In this document: positions 22,733 through 31,455 of the stretch, piece after piece
Numbering within the stretch: the first letter of the stretch is position 1
Layout: each line of letters starts with the position of its first letter
Virus record (IMG/VR): IMGVR_UViG_3300010885_044958
Coordinates: 62,001 to 126,000 of that record
DNA from: a virus
Reading direction: 5' to 3' (one strand)
DNA: 64,000 nucleotides
Made by a program: the position numbers and the translations under genes
Notes under the pieces: model-generated
The model's database searches: none
Told to the model about the DNA's origin: nothing
Seen by the model: only the letters and a program-made list of their open reading frames with translations

Positions 22733-23332
22733 ATGGTTTATTTTATCGGTAATAAAGAAAAACAATTAGTAAAGATAGGTAAAGCTAATCAACCCAAAAG
22801 AAGAATCGAAGAAATACAAGTAGGGTTTCCTTATCAACTTGAGATATTTTTGATAATAGAAGGCAATGAAGCAATTGAAAAAACTCTTCACAATAAGTTT
22901 AAAAATAAACACATTAGAGGAGAATGGTTTATATTAGATGAAGATATATTATCATTTATTGACAATCCTCAAATAGAAATTAATACAATATATCAAGACT
23001 CTTTAGATCATATGGTTAGATATAGTAAAGAAACAGAAAACAAAATTGAACTATTATATTCTAAATCTATGTCTAATATAGAAATAGCTAATCAATTAAA
23101 TATTAATATTTCTAAAGTGAGAAAAATTATTAAACAAAGAAAATTAGCTAGTAAATATAGAATATATAAAGAATATAAAAACAAATTAACATCGCAATAT
23201 AATAAAGATAGAAATATTAGAAAAAAATACAGAGAATTATATAGAAAATCTCTAATAACTAAAGAACAATTAGATAATATACTTCTTCAATATCCCACTA
23301 AAGATAAAAGAGGTAGAAAACCTAATGAATAA
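22733..23332 (+). CDS. GIY-YIG nuclease, T5orf172/MUG113 type
   Basis: 199 aa. The N-terminal domain carries VYFIG and LVKIGKA (the GIY and YIG elements), RRIEEIQVGFP, and the family's NKFKNKHIRGEWF ending with a catalytic-type Glu (about 2-70). The C-terminal half is a Lys-rich helical DNA-binding region with a helix-turn-helix (MSNIEIANQLNINISKVRKI). A mobile endonuclease, first gene of the rightward arm. Confidence 0.88.
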   Translation: MVYFIGNKEKQLVKIGKANQPKRRIEEIQVGFPYQLEIFLIIEGNEAIEKTLHNKFKNKHIRGEWFILDEDILSFIDNPQIEINTIYQDSLDHMVRYSKETENKIELLYSKSMSNIEIANQLNINISKVRKIIKQRKLASKYRIYKEYKNKLTSQYNKDRNIRKKYRELYRKSLITKEQLDNILLQYPTKDKRGRKPNE

Positions 23333-24031
23333 TTTATTTACCATGTTTAAAGTCTTGGAAGGAACATAAAGACTAAAATTTTTCACGAAAACGCATTTAA
23401 TTATAAATATCTACTAGATAAACAAATTATCTTATTATTTACCTAAAGACTATAATTAAATAAGTTTAGGTCTAAGGTAAAAGAATGTGTTTAATAGGTC
23501 TTGAATAAAGAATATCCATATTCGTGCGCAAACGTTAATTAATTTTAACAAATATTCAGAGCAAAACAACTAAGATAAATGTATGATAAGTTACAACAAT
23601 TCCATCAATTCACACTAAATAATTCTAAATTATACAATAGAGTGTGCAAACAACTATAGTTCTGCCTGCACATGGATTACTATTATCCACTCTACTGTAA
23701 TGATTTGTAATAAATTAGAATTGCATCTAACAAAAATAGAATAGTTTGACTTTAATGGTATGGAGAAATGATATGTTTATAGTATTCTACCTCTATTAAA
23801 TGCAATTCTAATAAATAATGTTATTAAATAAATATATAATATTATAAATAAAGCTAATACCAAACTCATTCGCGTGCACAACTCACTAGACTCATTCGAG
23901 TATAAGTATCTCAACCAAACTCATTCGCGCTTGCATAACATATAGCACAAAATACTAATAAGTAATAATAGGAATGCAATACAATCTTTACTCAAGACCA
24001 TATTACATTCCCATTAAGAACTAATTACCAA
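23333..24031. ncRNA. Long structured non-coding region with alternative pairings and repeats
   Basis: About 700 bp without a credible gene. Segment 23705-23726 can pair either with 23621-23637 or, perfectly over 12 bp, with 23800-23811. Inside the first option are TAGAGTG/CACTCTA, a self-complementary AACTATAGTT and a GGAT/ATCC hairpin. Near the right end, ACCAAACTCATTCGCG occurs twice (23859-23874 and 23914-23929) with a related GACTCATTCGAG between them. Confidence 0.45.
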
Positions 24032-24619
24032 TTACGAAAGAACTGGTTCAACATTACTTGCAGCTACTTCAGGTGTATTACGCCTTGCAGCTTTACGTGC
24101 AGCAATTGTAGCCTTCATTTCAGCGTCCTTAGCAAGCTTACGTGCAGCATAATCATCTTCAGCCTTACGATTGGCTGTGAATGCAGTTGCAGTTGCAGAG
24201 GCATTATTCAGAGCAATACTCTCCAAATAATCCTTCTTGTCTTGAAGGCTTGGTTCATTACGGAATGCGTCTTCCTCGTCCAGAGTTACATACGATGCAA
24301 CCATAACAGGATAAGGCTCTACTTCGTAACCTACCAATTCGCCGTCTGAATCCAGCACTTCAACAGCACCAACTGGTGGATTTTCCAGCATACGCACATT
24401 ACGCATTACTTTCTGTGCAACTACAAATACTTTGCAGTCGAAGCCCAAAGAACGCATTTCATCTATATCCATATCATCCTCGATACCAACGATATCACGA
24501 ATAAGCTGACGCTCACCCTTTTGGATTTCAACGAATGCAGATTTGTCACCAGCAACACGACCTGCTTTTGGGAAAGTAGACTCACTCTTCCCGTTTAACT
24601 GATTGATTTTCAGTATCAT
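24032..24619 (-). CDS. Hypothetical abundant-type protein, 195 aa
   Basis: Unrecognised. Residues 1-110 look beta-rich, 125-185 are an Ala/Lys/Arg-rich helix (KLAKDAEMKATIAARKAARR). It is the only leftward gene inside the rightward arm and prefers CGT, AAG and GCT codons, unlike its neighbours but like the capsid gene, which suggests high expression. A 115-bp structured leader precedes it. Might be a nucleoid, inhibitor or internal virion protein; no evidence decides. Confidence 0.65.
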   Translation of the reverse strand: MILKINQLNGKSESTFPKAGRVAGDKSAFVEIQKGERQLIRDIVGIEDDMDIDEMRSLGFDCKVFVVAQKVMRNVRMLENPPVGAVEVLDSDGELVGYEVEPYPVMVASYVTLDEEDAFRNEPSLQDKKDYLESIALNNASATATAFTANRKAEDDYAARKLAKDAEMKATIAARKAARRNTPEVAASNVEPVLS

Positions 24620-24735
24620 AAGTACAATAATTTAATATGGCTACCATTGAATGGTTTGTTTATTGATGGGGGGTAGCCTCTAACCCAAAACTCCCCAGGG
24701 TCAATTCGATGGTTACATAGGCTATCCTTACTTAC
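24620..24735 (-). promoter_or_regulatory. Structured 5' leader of the 195-aa gene
   Basis: Minus strand: TAGCCT/AGGCTA encloses AACC/GGTT and a G/C-rich CCCTGGGG hairpin, followed by ACCATT/AATGGT next to the start. Unusually G/C-rich for this genome and likely a regulatory or stabilising leader. Confidence 0.4.
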
Positions 24736-24771
24736 ACAAAAATTTTTTCAGAAAAAATAAAATTTTTTACA

Positions 24772-24779
24772 TATCTTTG
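24772..24779 (+). promoter_or_regulatory. Host-type -7 element TATCTTTG
   Basis: Bacteroidota TAnnTTTG box four bases before the ATG at 24784, implying a leaderless or nearly leaderless mRNA. A TTTG -33 box is not evident. Confidence 0.45.
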
Positions 24780-24783
24780 CTAA

Positions 24784-25182
24784 ATGAAAAAGAAAGAAAA
24801 ACCAATTTGGTTTATAATACCACTAGAAATGTACCCATTTGAAATAATTGTTTCAGTTAATCAAACAGATATAGAATTAAATAATGTATTAAAAAGAAAG
24901 GGAATAGAAGACAGATACCTTGCTGAATATGGCTCTAAAAATGGCATAGGTAAATATGTACTATGGGTGGATGAAAGTTATGGGTTAATACGTATAAAAA
25001 ATTTACCAAGAACGGCACAAGATTATTCAGTTCTGATACACGAGGTGCTGCACATAGTTATTTCTGTACTTAGAGCTGTTGGTATGAAGATAGATAATGA
25101 AATGGGTTCAGATGAAGCATATACTTATTTAATGTCTTTCTTAGTTAAAAAGATTTTTACTAAATTAAATGCCTTTTATTAA
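24784..25182 (+). CDS. Putative small zinc metalloprotease-like protein (HEVLH)
   Basis: 132 aa. LIHEVLHIVI at about residues 86-95 is an HExxH zinc motif within a helix, followed by acidic ENEMGSDEAY-type residues that could supply a third ligand. The rest is a short beta-rich N-terminal domain. Phages often carry such proteins of unknown substrate; a second one starts at 63751. Confidence 0.6.
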   Translation: MKKKEKPIWFIIPLEMYPFEIIVSVNQTDIELNNVLKRKGIEDRYLAEYGSKNGIGKYVLWVDESYGLIRIKNLPRTAQDYSVLIHEVLHIVISVLRAVGMKIDNEMGSDEAYTYLMSFLVKKIFTKLNAFY

Positions 25183-25189
25183 AAATTTA

Positions 25190-25221
25190 TTTGTTTAATA
25201 AATATTAATAGTTTATCTTTG
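25190..25221 (+). promoter_or_regulatory. Canonical Bacteroidota promoter (TTTG-N20-TATCTTTG)
   Basis: TTTG at 25190-25193 and TATCTTTG at 25214-25221 match the host sigma consensus in sequence and spacing. It would drive tRNA-Gln and probably the glycosylation operon. Confidence 0.75.
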
Positions 25222-25297
25222 CTCAAGAGTCTTTGATCTATTTGTTCCGTGTGGATGGTCTGTTGAATTTCAGCTAGTACTTAGTTAACGGAAACTT

Positions 25298-25368
25298 GCT
25301 TCTATGATGTAACGGTAGCATATCAGACTTTGACTCTGAGAGTCCTAGTTCAAATCTAGGTAGAAGTA
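25298..25368 (+). tRNA. tRNA-Gln (anticodon UUG)
   Basis: Acceptor GCTTCTA/TAGAAGT, D arm with GG in the loop, anticodon arm TCAGA-CTTTGAC-TCTGA reading UUG (codon CAA), T arm CCTAG-TTCAAAT-CTAGG, discriminator A, no encoded CCA. All elements canonical. Confidence 0.92.
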
Positions 25369-25393
25369 CTAACAAAAATTAAAAATTCATAAC

Positions 25394-26389
25394 ATGTTCT
25401 TTACCAAGAAAAGAAATCCAGAAGAAATATTGTATGTTATAACTCCAGTTTTTAATCCAGTTGGGTATGAAGCTAGATATAGATTGTATAAGGAATTTGA
25501 AGAAAGAATGCTTTTAGAAGATAATGTAGTTCTTATTACTGTTGAGTGTACTATGTATGGAGATGCACCCAAAGTGAAAAAAAATGGGAAGACCCACATA
25601 GTAGTTCGGGTTAATTCAAACAAGGTTCTTTGGCTTAAAGAAAATCTAATTAATATAGGCGCACAACAGTTACCTAAAAATGCTAAATATATGTGTTGGG
25701 TAGATTGTGATTTAGAATTTACTAGAGGTACTTGGGTTAAAGATACCATAGCAAAACTACAAAAGTTTCCAATAATTCAAATGTTTTCTGAAGTAGTTTA
25801 TTTAGACAAGAAATTTAAACCAACAGTAACACATACTTCTCTTATGTGGGGATGGCTTAACGGGGCTTCATTTAATAATTGTGGGCATACCTTCTATAAT
25901 CCTGATTGTCATATTAATCCTAAACTTAAACCTGGTTGTGGTTGGCATGGTGCTCCAGGGGGAGCTTGGGCATATAAAGTAGAAACATTTAAAGAAATAG
26001 GTGGTCTAGTAGATTTTGGTATAGTTGGTTCTGGAGATTCTTATTCTGCATTTGCTCTTTTAGGAATTGTTTGCCAAAGCCTTTTATCCTCAGAATTTAA
26101 ATATCATTATGAATATATCGCTGAGGTTAAATGTTATGTTAAGAAAGTTTTTAATATAGTAAACGGCAATGTAGGTATGCTAGAAGGAATTGTTAGACAC
26201 TATTATCATGGTGAACCTAAAGACAGAGCTTATTGGCAACGTAATCAGATTTTGTGTAAAAACGAATATAATCCTATAACAGATTTAAGAAAAGATTTTA
26301 ACGGATTGAATTTTATTCATGGAAAGGTAGAATTAGAACGAGATCTAATAAGATATTTTTTAGATCGTAAAGAAGATAATAATGATTAA
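25394..26389 (+). CDS. Glycosyltransferase-like protein (GT-A fold)
   Basis: 331 aa. The start ILYVITPVFNPVGYEARYR is a nucleotide-sugar binding strand-loop, and CWVDCDLEF (about 100-108) contains a DxD metal site. GAPGGAWAYK and GSGDSYSAF match acceptor-side segments of GT-A enzymes. First protein gene of the long rightward operon, after tRNA-Gln. Sugar and acceptor unknown. Confidence 0.7.
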   Translation: MFFTKKRNPEEILYVITPVFNPVGYEARYRLYKEFEERMLLEDNVVLITVECTMYGDAPKVKKNGKTHIVVRVNSNKVLWLKENLINIGAQQLPKNAKYMCWVDCDLEFTRGTWVKDTIAKLQKFPIIQMFSEVVYLDKKFKPTVTHTSLMWGWLNGASFNNCGHTFYNPDCHINPKLKPGCGWHGAPGGAWAYKVETFKEIGGLVDFGIVGSGDSYSAFALLGIVCQSLLSSEFKYHYEYIAEVKCYVKKVFNIVNGNVGMLEGIVRHYYHGEPKDRAYWQRNQILCKNEYNPITDLRKDFNGLNFIHGKVELERDLIRYFLDRKEDNND

Positions 26390-26609
26390 AGTAGAGACTA
26401 ATTTTTACCAATTAAGAATATATATTGATGATTTATTACATCTATCTATAAAACTTAAAGATCTTCTGGCAATACAAAGTTGGGGGCATCGCAAAGATAA
26501 ATATATAATAGAGTATAATATGAAACAAACAACAGTCAAATCAGAATATCAAAATAAAAAAGATTGGCAAGAAATATTAAAACAATTATCACTTATAGAT
26601 TTTAATTAA
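26382..26609 (+). CDS. Hypothetical protein, 75 aa
   Basis: Small mixed protein overlapping the preceding gene by eight bases (ATGATTAAAG within its last codons). No recognised motif. Confidence 0.55.
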   Translation: MIKVETNFYQLRIYIDDLLHLSIKLKDLLAIQSWGHRKDKYIIEYNMKQTTVKSEYQNKKDWQEILKQLSLIDFN

Positions 26610-26611
26610 AT

Positions 26612-26851
26612 ATGAACACAAGAACTTGGACAAGATTTGACGGCCTAAAAGAAGAGGTTGAAATAGGCTCAGATAGAGAAAAGGAATTAGATAAACAACT
26701 AAATGATGCTGGGTTATACAGAGAGGATGATCCAAATAAACCAGATGATTGTTTAAATGCCTTTGAATTTTCAGAATTTTTAGACAGAGAAAAGGCAAAA
26801 CCAACTGAACAAAGATTTGAAGAATACAAACAATGGAAATCAAAACAATAG
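26612..26851 (+). CDS. Hypothetical acidic protein, 79 aa
   Basis: Acidic, Asp/Glu-rich, probably helical with disordered parts (NDAGLYREDDPNKPDDC). Overlaps the next gene by 19 bases. Function unknown. Confidence 0.55.
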   Translation: MNTRTWTRFDGLKEEVEIGSDREKELDKQLNDAGLYREDDPNKPDDCLNAFEFSEFLDREKAKPTEQRFEEYKQWKSKQ

Positions 26852-27273
26852 ATATGGAAAAGTATTATACACCAGACCTTGGAGATTTTTGTTTAGGGTT
26901 TGCATTTGAAAAATTTATTTTGTTTAGAGATGATTGGGTATCTGATAAGATTGAATCATCTTATGATTATAATGAAGTTTGGGATGTTTTTAATGAGGGA
27001 AAGCAAGGTCGATACCTAAGAATCAAATACCTAGATAAAGAAGATATAGAGTCTTTAGGTTGGGACGTAGATTGGTTGTTAGTAGAGAGTGCCCAACACA
27101 GAAAATTTTCTAATAATAGAATCTACTTATTAAATTCTACAATTTTGAATCAAAATATATTAATTACAGAAATAGTTGGCGAGGGTATAAAACGAATTTT
27201 TGATGGTGAATGCAAATCTAAAAATGAATTAAGAAAACTAATGCAATGGTTAAACATAAAAGATTTAAATTAG
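26833..27273 (+). CDS. Hypothetical protein, 146 aa
   Basis: An acidic, Trp-rich mixed protein (LGWDVDWLLVES); pattern YLRIKYLDKEDIESLGW suggests a small beta-sheet domain. Could start at MEKYY nine codons in. Not recognised, though similar small proteins are common in phages. Confidence 0.6.
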   Translation: MEIKTIDMEKYYTPDLGDFCLGFAFEKFILFRDDWVSDKIESSYDYNEVWDVFNEGKQGRYLRIKYLDKEDIESLGWDVDWLLVESAQHRKFSNNRIYLLNSTILNQNILITEIVGEGIKRIFDGECKSKNELRKLMQWLNIKDLN

Positions 27274-27298
27274 ATTTGTTTATGTCAAAATAATTACT

Positions 27299-27312
27299 TA
27301 TATTTTATTATA
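27299..27312 (+). promoter_or_regulatory. Phage promoter motif TATATTTTATTATA
   Basis: Identical core to 22705 and 50841. Marks a transcription unit beginning at the 90-aa gene at 27328. Confidence 0.65.
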
Positions 27313-27327
27313 GATAAAAATCAAACA

Positions 27328-27600
27328 ATGGAAAATCAAGAACAAAAGACTTACACAGAAGCAGAGATTAAAGAAAATCTAGAAAAGGCAATTGAGTTGC
27401 AGGAATTGCAAACCAAATTACAAGAACTTAGAACTAGAATGGTAACAGCCAGAGCAAATGAATTCTATGCTATTAGACAGATTAATGAGTTAATGCACAC
27501 AGAACAGGCTCAACCAGAAAATGCAACACCAACTGCTCAGAATCAAACAGTTACACCAACAATGAGTGAAACAACTCCTTTTGCAGAATCAGTACTATAA
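27328..27600 (+). CDS. Hypothetical coiled-coil protein, 90 aa
   Basis: Residues 8-60 are a charged helix (ENLEKAIELQELQTKLQELR) with heptad character; the tail is Thr/Pro/Gln-rich and disordered. Leader AAATCAAACA. It may be a virion or scaffolding accessory; no family recognised. Confidence 0.6.
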   Translation: MENQEQKTYTEAEIKENLEKAIELQELQTKLQELRTRMVTARANEFYAIRQINELMHTEQAQPENATPTAQNQTVTPTMSETTPFAESVL

Positions 27601-27616
27601 AACAAATTAGAATAAT

Positions 27617-28060
27617 TTGTCCATGAAAGCATCCGTACAACAAGTAGCTATTAAGCAAAGAATATCCAGGTGGGGGCTGATACGATTTCAGATCCTTGCT
27701 TGGTGTTCTTTGCGTAATATCCAAGTCACTAATTCAGATTTGGATGCACTTGCTCTATTAGCTATACTTGGTAAAACCAAACTAACTGCATTTTGTGAAG
27801 AACTTGTTAAAACAGAAGCAAGTACCGGGCCTAAATTTAAAAAGAATAAAGGAATAGATAAAGAATATAAATATATATTTGATTCTTGCCAATCTGCCAG
27901 AAATGATTTGCGCAAACTTGCAGAAAAAAATCTAATAAAAAGAGAAGGCAAAAACAAAAGTAACATTCAAGTTTGGATTAATCCGGAAATGAATATACAT
28001 ACTGAAGCAAATCTATTAATTAACTTACAACTTTTAACTCTTGACTCCACAGAAGGCTAA
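27617..28060 (+). CDS. Putative winged-helix protein, 147 aa
   Basis: The C-terminal half (SARNDLRKLAEKNLIKREGK then NIQVWINPEMNI) reads like a winged helix: recognition helix followed by a wing. The N-terminal half is helical. It overlaps the HU/IHF-like gene by 20 bases, consistent with a DNA-associated role. Confidence 0.55.
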   Translation: MSMKASVQQVAIKQRISRWGLIRFQILAWCSLRNIQVTNSDLDALALLAILGKTKLTAFCEELVKTEASTGPKFKKNKGIDKEYKYIFDSCQSARNDLRKLAEKNLIKREGKNKSNIQVWINPEMNIHTEANLLINLQLLTLDSTEG

Positions 28061-28463
28061 AACATTTCTACCAAGAACTGCTGAGCAATCTGGATTTTCT
28101 GAAGAGATTTGCAAGACAGTTGTAAATTACTTCTACAAAGTCCTCAGAGAGCGTCTTAGTAATCTAGAATACAAGAAGATAGTAATAGATAACTTTGGTG
28201 CATTTTATGTCAAGGAACGTGCCTTAGAATCCTTTAAACGAAGATATGAAAAGATCCTGGAACACATAGCAAAATACCCAGAAGGTCCACGAAAAGAAAG
28301 AGTAACCAGATGGGCAGAATCAGAACTAGCAAAAGTTTTAGAAGTTCAAGCGCAATATAAAATAGACAAAGACAGAAAACAATTCTTTAGAACACATAAA
28401 AAAACTTTAGAAGATGCAAAACAAAATACAGAAAGCCTGGAAGGACAAGTGGAAAATAATTAG
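28041..28463 (+). CDS. HU/IHF-like DNA-binding protein, 140 aa
   Basis: Residues about 14-70 follow the HU/IHF pattern: helix (EEICKTVVNYFYKVLRERL), then IVIDNFGAFYVKERALESFK corresponding to the gFGxF strand and start of the DNA arm. The C-terminal 60 residues are an extra charged helix. IHF-like proteins are a hallmark of crAss-like phages. One of two such genes here (see 61475). Confidence 0.65.
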   Translation: MTPQKAKTFLPRTAEQSGFSEEICKTVVNYFYKVLRERLSNLEYKKIVIDNFGAFYVKERALESFKRRYEKILEHIAKYPEGPRKERVTRWAESELAKVLEVQAQYKIDKDRKQFFRTHKKTLEDAKQNTESLEGQVENN

Positions 28464-28710
28464 TGGTATATGGAATTCAATATTTGGAAATTCTACAATT
28501 AAGAAGATTGCTAAAGAAAGGCTTACCATCTGTCAATCTAATAAGTGTGGGCACTATGATAAGCAAGGTAAATCAGATAAGGTATTTGTACCTGGAGAAC
28601 CTGCGTGTAGTATTTGCGGTTGCAATTTGAAATTTTTAACGGCATCAATGGAATCTAAATGCTCACTAGCAGAATTAGGTAAAGATCCTCTATGGTTAGC
28701 ACAATCTTAA
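28414..28710 (+). CDS. Zinc-ribbon protein, 98 aa
   Basis: ICQSNKCGHYDKQ (about 40-52) and CSICGCNL (about 70-77) form a four-Cys zinc ribbon. The N-terminus is helical and basic. Overlaps the HU-like gene by 50 bases and the nuclease gene by 19. Similar short zinc-ribbon proteins occur beside replication/virion genes in Bacteroidota phages. Confidence 0.65.
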   Translation: MQNKIQKAWKDKWKIISGIWNSIFGNSTIKKIAKERLTICQSNKCGHYDKQGKSDKVFVPGEPACSICGCNLKFLTASMESKCSLAELGKDPLWLAQS

Positions 28711-29648
28711 TATTTGTTTTTATTATGATATGTTTGGCAAGCTCTGGACCAAAATATTCAGGCAACACAAACAATTATCATAAACCAACATTTGTAGCAA
28801 GTCAGTTACAAATGAACCATAAACAACCAGACATGATAAAGTTTGTAGAAAAAGAACATAAATACACTTCAATTAATCCAGATGATAATATCAAATGGAT
28901 TAGTGTCACGAGTGTGATAAAACAATTCGAGGAAGAATTCAATACAGAAGTTCAAGCAGAAAAATGTTCTAAGAATAAAAAATCTAAATGGTACGGCAAA
29001 TCCCCCGAAGAAATAAAAACTATCTGGGCACGAGTAAATCATGATTCAGTAGAACTAGGTAATTGGTACCATAAGCAAAGAGAAGATCAAATCTGTGGTG
29101 TAGAATCTTTAGATAGATCTGGTGAGACTTGTAAAATAGTTAGACCAATAGTAAAAGATTTAGAAAAATTTGCGCCAGACCAAAAATTAGAAAACAATCA
29201 TCTCTATCCAGAGCATATGGTTTTTTTAAAATCTGCAGGTATTTGTGGTCAATCAGATTTGGTAGAAGTAAGAAATAACACACTATATATAACAGACTAC
29301 AAAACCAATAAGAACTTAACTACTGAAGGGTATACTAACTGGAAAGGAGAAACTAAAATGCTCCTGTATCCTCTATCCCACCTAGAGGAATGTAAACTGA
29401 ATATATATAATATACAATTAAGTTTATATATGTATATTATACTCAAGCACAACCCACAATTAAAACCAGGCAATCTTACAATACACCACGTAATATTTAA
29501 AGAAATAGATAGAGACTCAAATAATAATCCAATCTATGATAGAGACTTTAATAATGAACCTATAGTAGAAAGAGTAGATATCTACGAAATGAAATATTTA
29601 AAAGATGAAGTGCAAGCAATATTAAATTATTTGAAAACCAAGAAATGA
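28692..29648 (+). CDS. PD-(D/E)XK nuclease (RecB/Cas4-like)
   Basis: Up to 318 aa. The core shows GNWYHKQRED, GICGQSDLVEV (about 192-202, motif II Asp), YITDYKTNKN (about 208-217, the D/E-x-K element) and the downstream QLSLYMYIIL helix. Probably an exonuclease in recombination or DNA processing. The first 20 residues are hydrophobic (TILIFVFIMICLASS); for a cytosolic nuclease the start may instead be MNHKQPD or MIKFVEKEH about 40-47 codons in. Confidence 0.8.
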   Translation: MVSTILIFVFIMICLASSGPKYSGNTNNYHKPTFVASQLQMNHKQPDMIKFVEKEHKYTSINPDDNIKWISVTSVIKQFEEEFNTEVQAEKCSKNKKSKWYGKSPEEIKTIWARVNHDSVELGNWYHKQREDQICGVESLDRSGETCKIVRPIVKDLEKFAPDQKLENNHLYPEHMVFLKSAGICGQSDLVEVRNNTLYITDYKTNKNLTTEGYTNWKGETKMLLYPLSHLEECKLNIYNIQLSLYMYIILKHNPQLKPGNLTIHHVIFKEIDRDSNNNPIYDRDFNNEPIVERVDIYEMKYLKDEVQAILNYLKTKK

Positions 29649-30718
29649 AAATAGCAGTAGTAGTAAAACCAAATAACGGGTGCGATTTCTACAGAGTAGT
29701 TTTACCTATGGAGTATTTGCCTTGGAAAGAAAATGGGGATACTGTAAAACTATTTTTACCAGATGGTACTTCAATACCTAATCCTTCAGACCTAGTTGGT
29801 TTTATTTCTGAGATAGAATCTTTTGAACCAGATCTAATATTTTACAATAGAGATGTTCCAGGAAAAACTATAAAGTGGCTTGAAGTGCAAAAAAAGAAAG
29901 GCATTAAACTAGTAATGGATATAGATGACTATTGGGAACTATCTATAAATCATCCAGTACATTATCTTTGGTATAGAGATAAGATGAATGAGCGAGTTAT
30001 AGAGAATCTAAAAACTGCCGATCTTGTTTTATGCACCACAGAAATACTTAGAAAAAAGATTTTAAATTATAATAAGAATTGTATCGTTATTCCTAACGCA
30101 GTTCCTTTTGGAGAACCTTGGTATAAACAAACTGGTTATAAAGGTGAACTTGCAGATAGAAAAATGAATTTTTTATACGCAGGAGGCAGTACACATTACC
30201 AAGACATTCTTTTACTTAAGAATACATTTACAAAAATTGGTGGAGAAAAGGCAGTTACTAATCGAGCTAAATTTACTTTAGCAGGGTTCAATCCTCTTCC
30301 AGATAAGCATTGCGAATGGGATAAAATGGCATCAATATTTTCTAGAGTTAAGTCTTACGAAATAAAAAACACACTTCCTATTCAAGCCCATATGTCTTTT
30401 TACGATACTGCAGATGTAGTTATAATTCCCTTAGTAAATAATGAGTTTAATAGATACAAATCTGAATTAAAAATTATCGAGGCAGCAACTAGAGAGCTAC
30501 CTTGTATTGTATCTAAGACTTTACCCTACTCAGAATTAGATTACCCAGGAATTCTTTGGGATGATTGGCAAAAAAATATTAAATATTTTTTGAATAATCA
30601 AAAAGAAGTTGTATCTTTGGGCAAACAATTAGCAGAAAAGGTAAAACAGAAGTATGACATAAGAACATGGTCTATCTCGCGTTACCAAATATTTAAACAT
30701 TTAATAGATAAGAAATGA
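29645..30718 (+). CDS. GT-B glycosyltransferase (family 1/4-like)
   Basis: 357 aa. N-terminal KIAVVVKPNNGCDFYRVVLP, DIDDYWEL (about 97-104), and IVIPNAVPFG (about 141-150) are typical of GT4-like enzymes. The C-terminal domain has FNRYKSELKIIEAATRELPC (about 260-279), the donor-binding E-x7-E type element. Transfers a sugar from a nucleotide donor; acceptor unknown. Confidence 0.8.
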   Translation: MKIAVVVKPNNGCDFYRVVLPMEYLPWKENGDTVKLFLPDGTSIPNPSDLVGFISEIESFEPDLIFYNRDVPGKTIKWLEVQKKKGIKLVMDIDDYWELSINHPVHYLWYRDKMNERVIENLKTADLVLCTTEILRKKILNYNKNCIVIPNAVPFGEPWYKQTGYKGELADRKMNFLYAGGSTHYQDILLLKNTFTKIGGEKAVTNRAKFTLAGFNPLPDKHCEWDKMASIFSRVKSYEIKNTLPIQAHMSFYDTADVVIIPLVNNEFNRYKSELKIIEAATRELPCIVSKTLPYSELDYPGILWDDWQKNIKYFLNNQKEVVSLGKQLAEKVKQKYDIRTWSISRYQIFKHLIDKK

Positions 30719-30939
30719 TAGATTGTATCGTTGAACAAGCAGCAATTAAGGATGGATTTGATTATTGGACATTGGATCTAGATGAGAACGATTTGGAGTA
30801 CAACCAAGCAGAACTTAGACGCAAATTCATAGGAAAAGAAACTATGTATATGGGTTACAAGTTTAAAATAGAAGGTGTTGAATTCTATTCTATAGTTAAA
30901 GAGAAATTTATTCTTAAAGCAGTAAAGCAAGAAGATTAA
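30715..30939 (+). CDS. Hypothetical protein, 74 aa
   Basis: Small mixed protein overlapping the GT gene by four bases and sharing one base with the next gene. No recognised motif. Confidence 0.55.
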   Translation: MIDCIVEQAAIKDGFDYWTLDLDENDLEYNQAELRRKFIGKETMYMGYKFKIEGVEFYSIVKEKFILKAVKQED

Positions 30940-31451
30940 TGTATATTAAATTGTTTACAACAAACGGCGATGTTGCTGTGCCCACGGACAGTTGTTACGT
31001 TATAACTTGGCTAAAAGACATAATAGACAATTACCCTAAGAACTATATTAAGATATTTTCTTATCTCCAGTTTATGTATAGTTGGAATCCAGATGACAAT
31101 CCATATCTGGCAATGAAAGAAGAAGATCGTGAAGAAACAATTCTTTCAGATATCAAGGCAGACTTTTCTACAGAGGATGATTTGATTCAGATAGCTATGA
31201 CTAATTGCCAAAAACTTTTTGAATTGCCTGCGTTTAGACTTTGGAAATCCGCAAAGAAAGGACTAGATAATATTCGAGAATATCTAGATAATAATAAAGT
31301 TTATTCTGGTAAGGATGGTAACAACAAAGATTATAGAGATACACTTAAGGATCTCCCAAATCTAGAGAAGGCATATAATGAAGGTTATAAAGCATTTATG
31401 GAAGAATCTAAATTAGAAGTAAGGGGCAATAGATTTAACTCACAAGTATAA
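30939..31451 (+). CDS. Hypothetical protein, 170 aa
   Basis: Helical acidic protein (VITWLKDIIDNYPKNYIKIF; REYLDNNKVYSGKDGNNKDY). A C-terminal basic tail. Not recognised; it lies between glycosyltransferase genes but resembles no carbohydrate enzyme. Confidence 0.6.
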   Translation: MYIKLFTTNGDVAVPTDSCYVITWLKDIIDNYPKNYIKIFSYLQFMYSWNPDDNPYLAMKEEDREETILSDIKADFSTEDDLIQIAMTNCQKLFELPAFRLWKSAKKGLDNIREYLDNNKVYSGKDGNNKDYRDTLKDLPNLEKAYNEGYKAFMEESKLEVRGNRFNSQV

Positions 31452-31455
31452 TTTT

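Noticed and set aside
23859-23929. Possible CRISPR array (three similar short repeats)
   Set aside because: Repeats are not identical, spacing is irregular and only three exist; no cas genes nearby.
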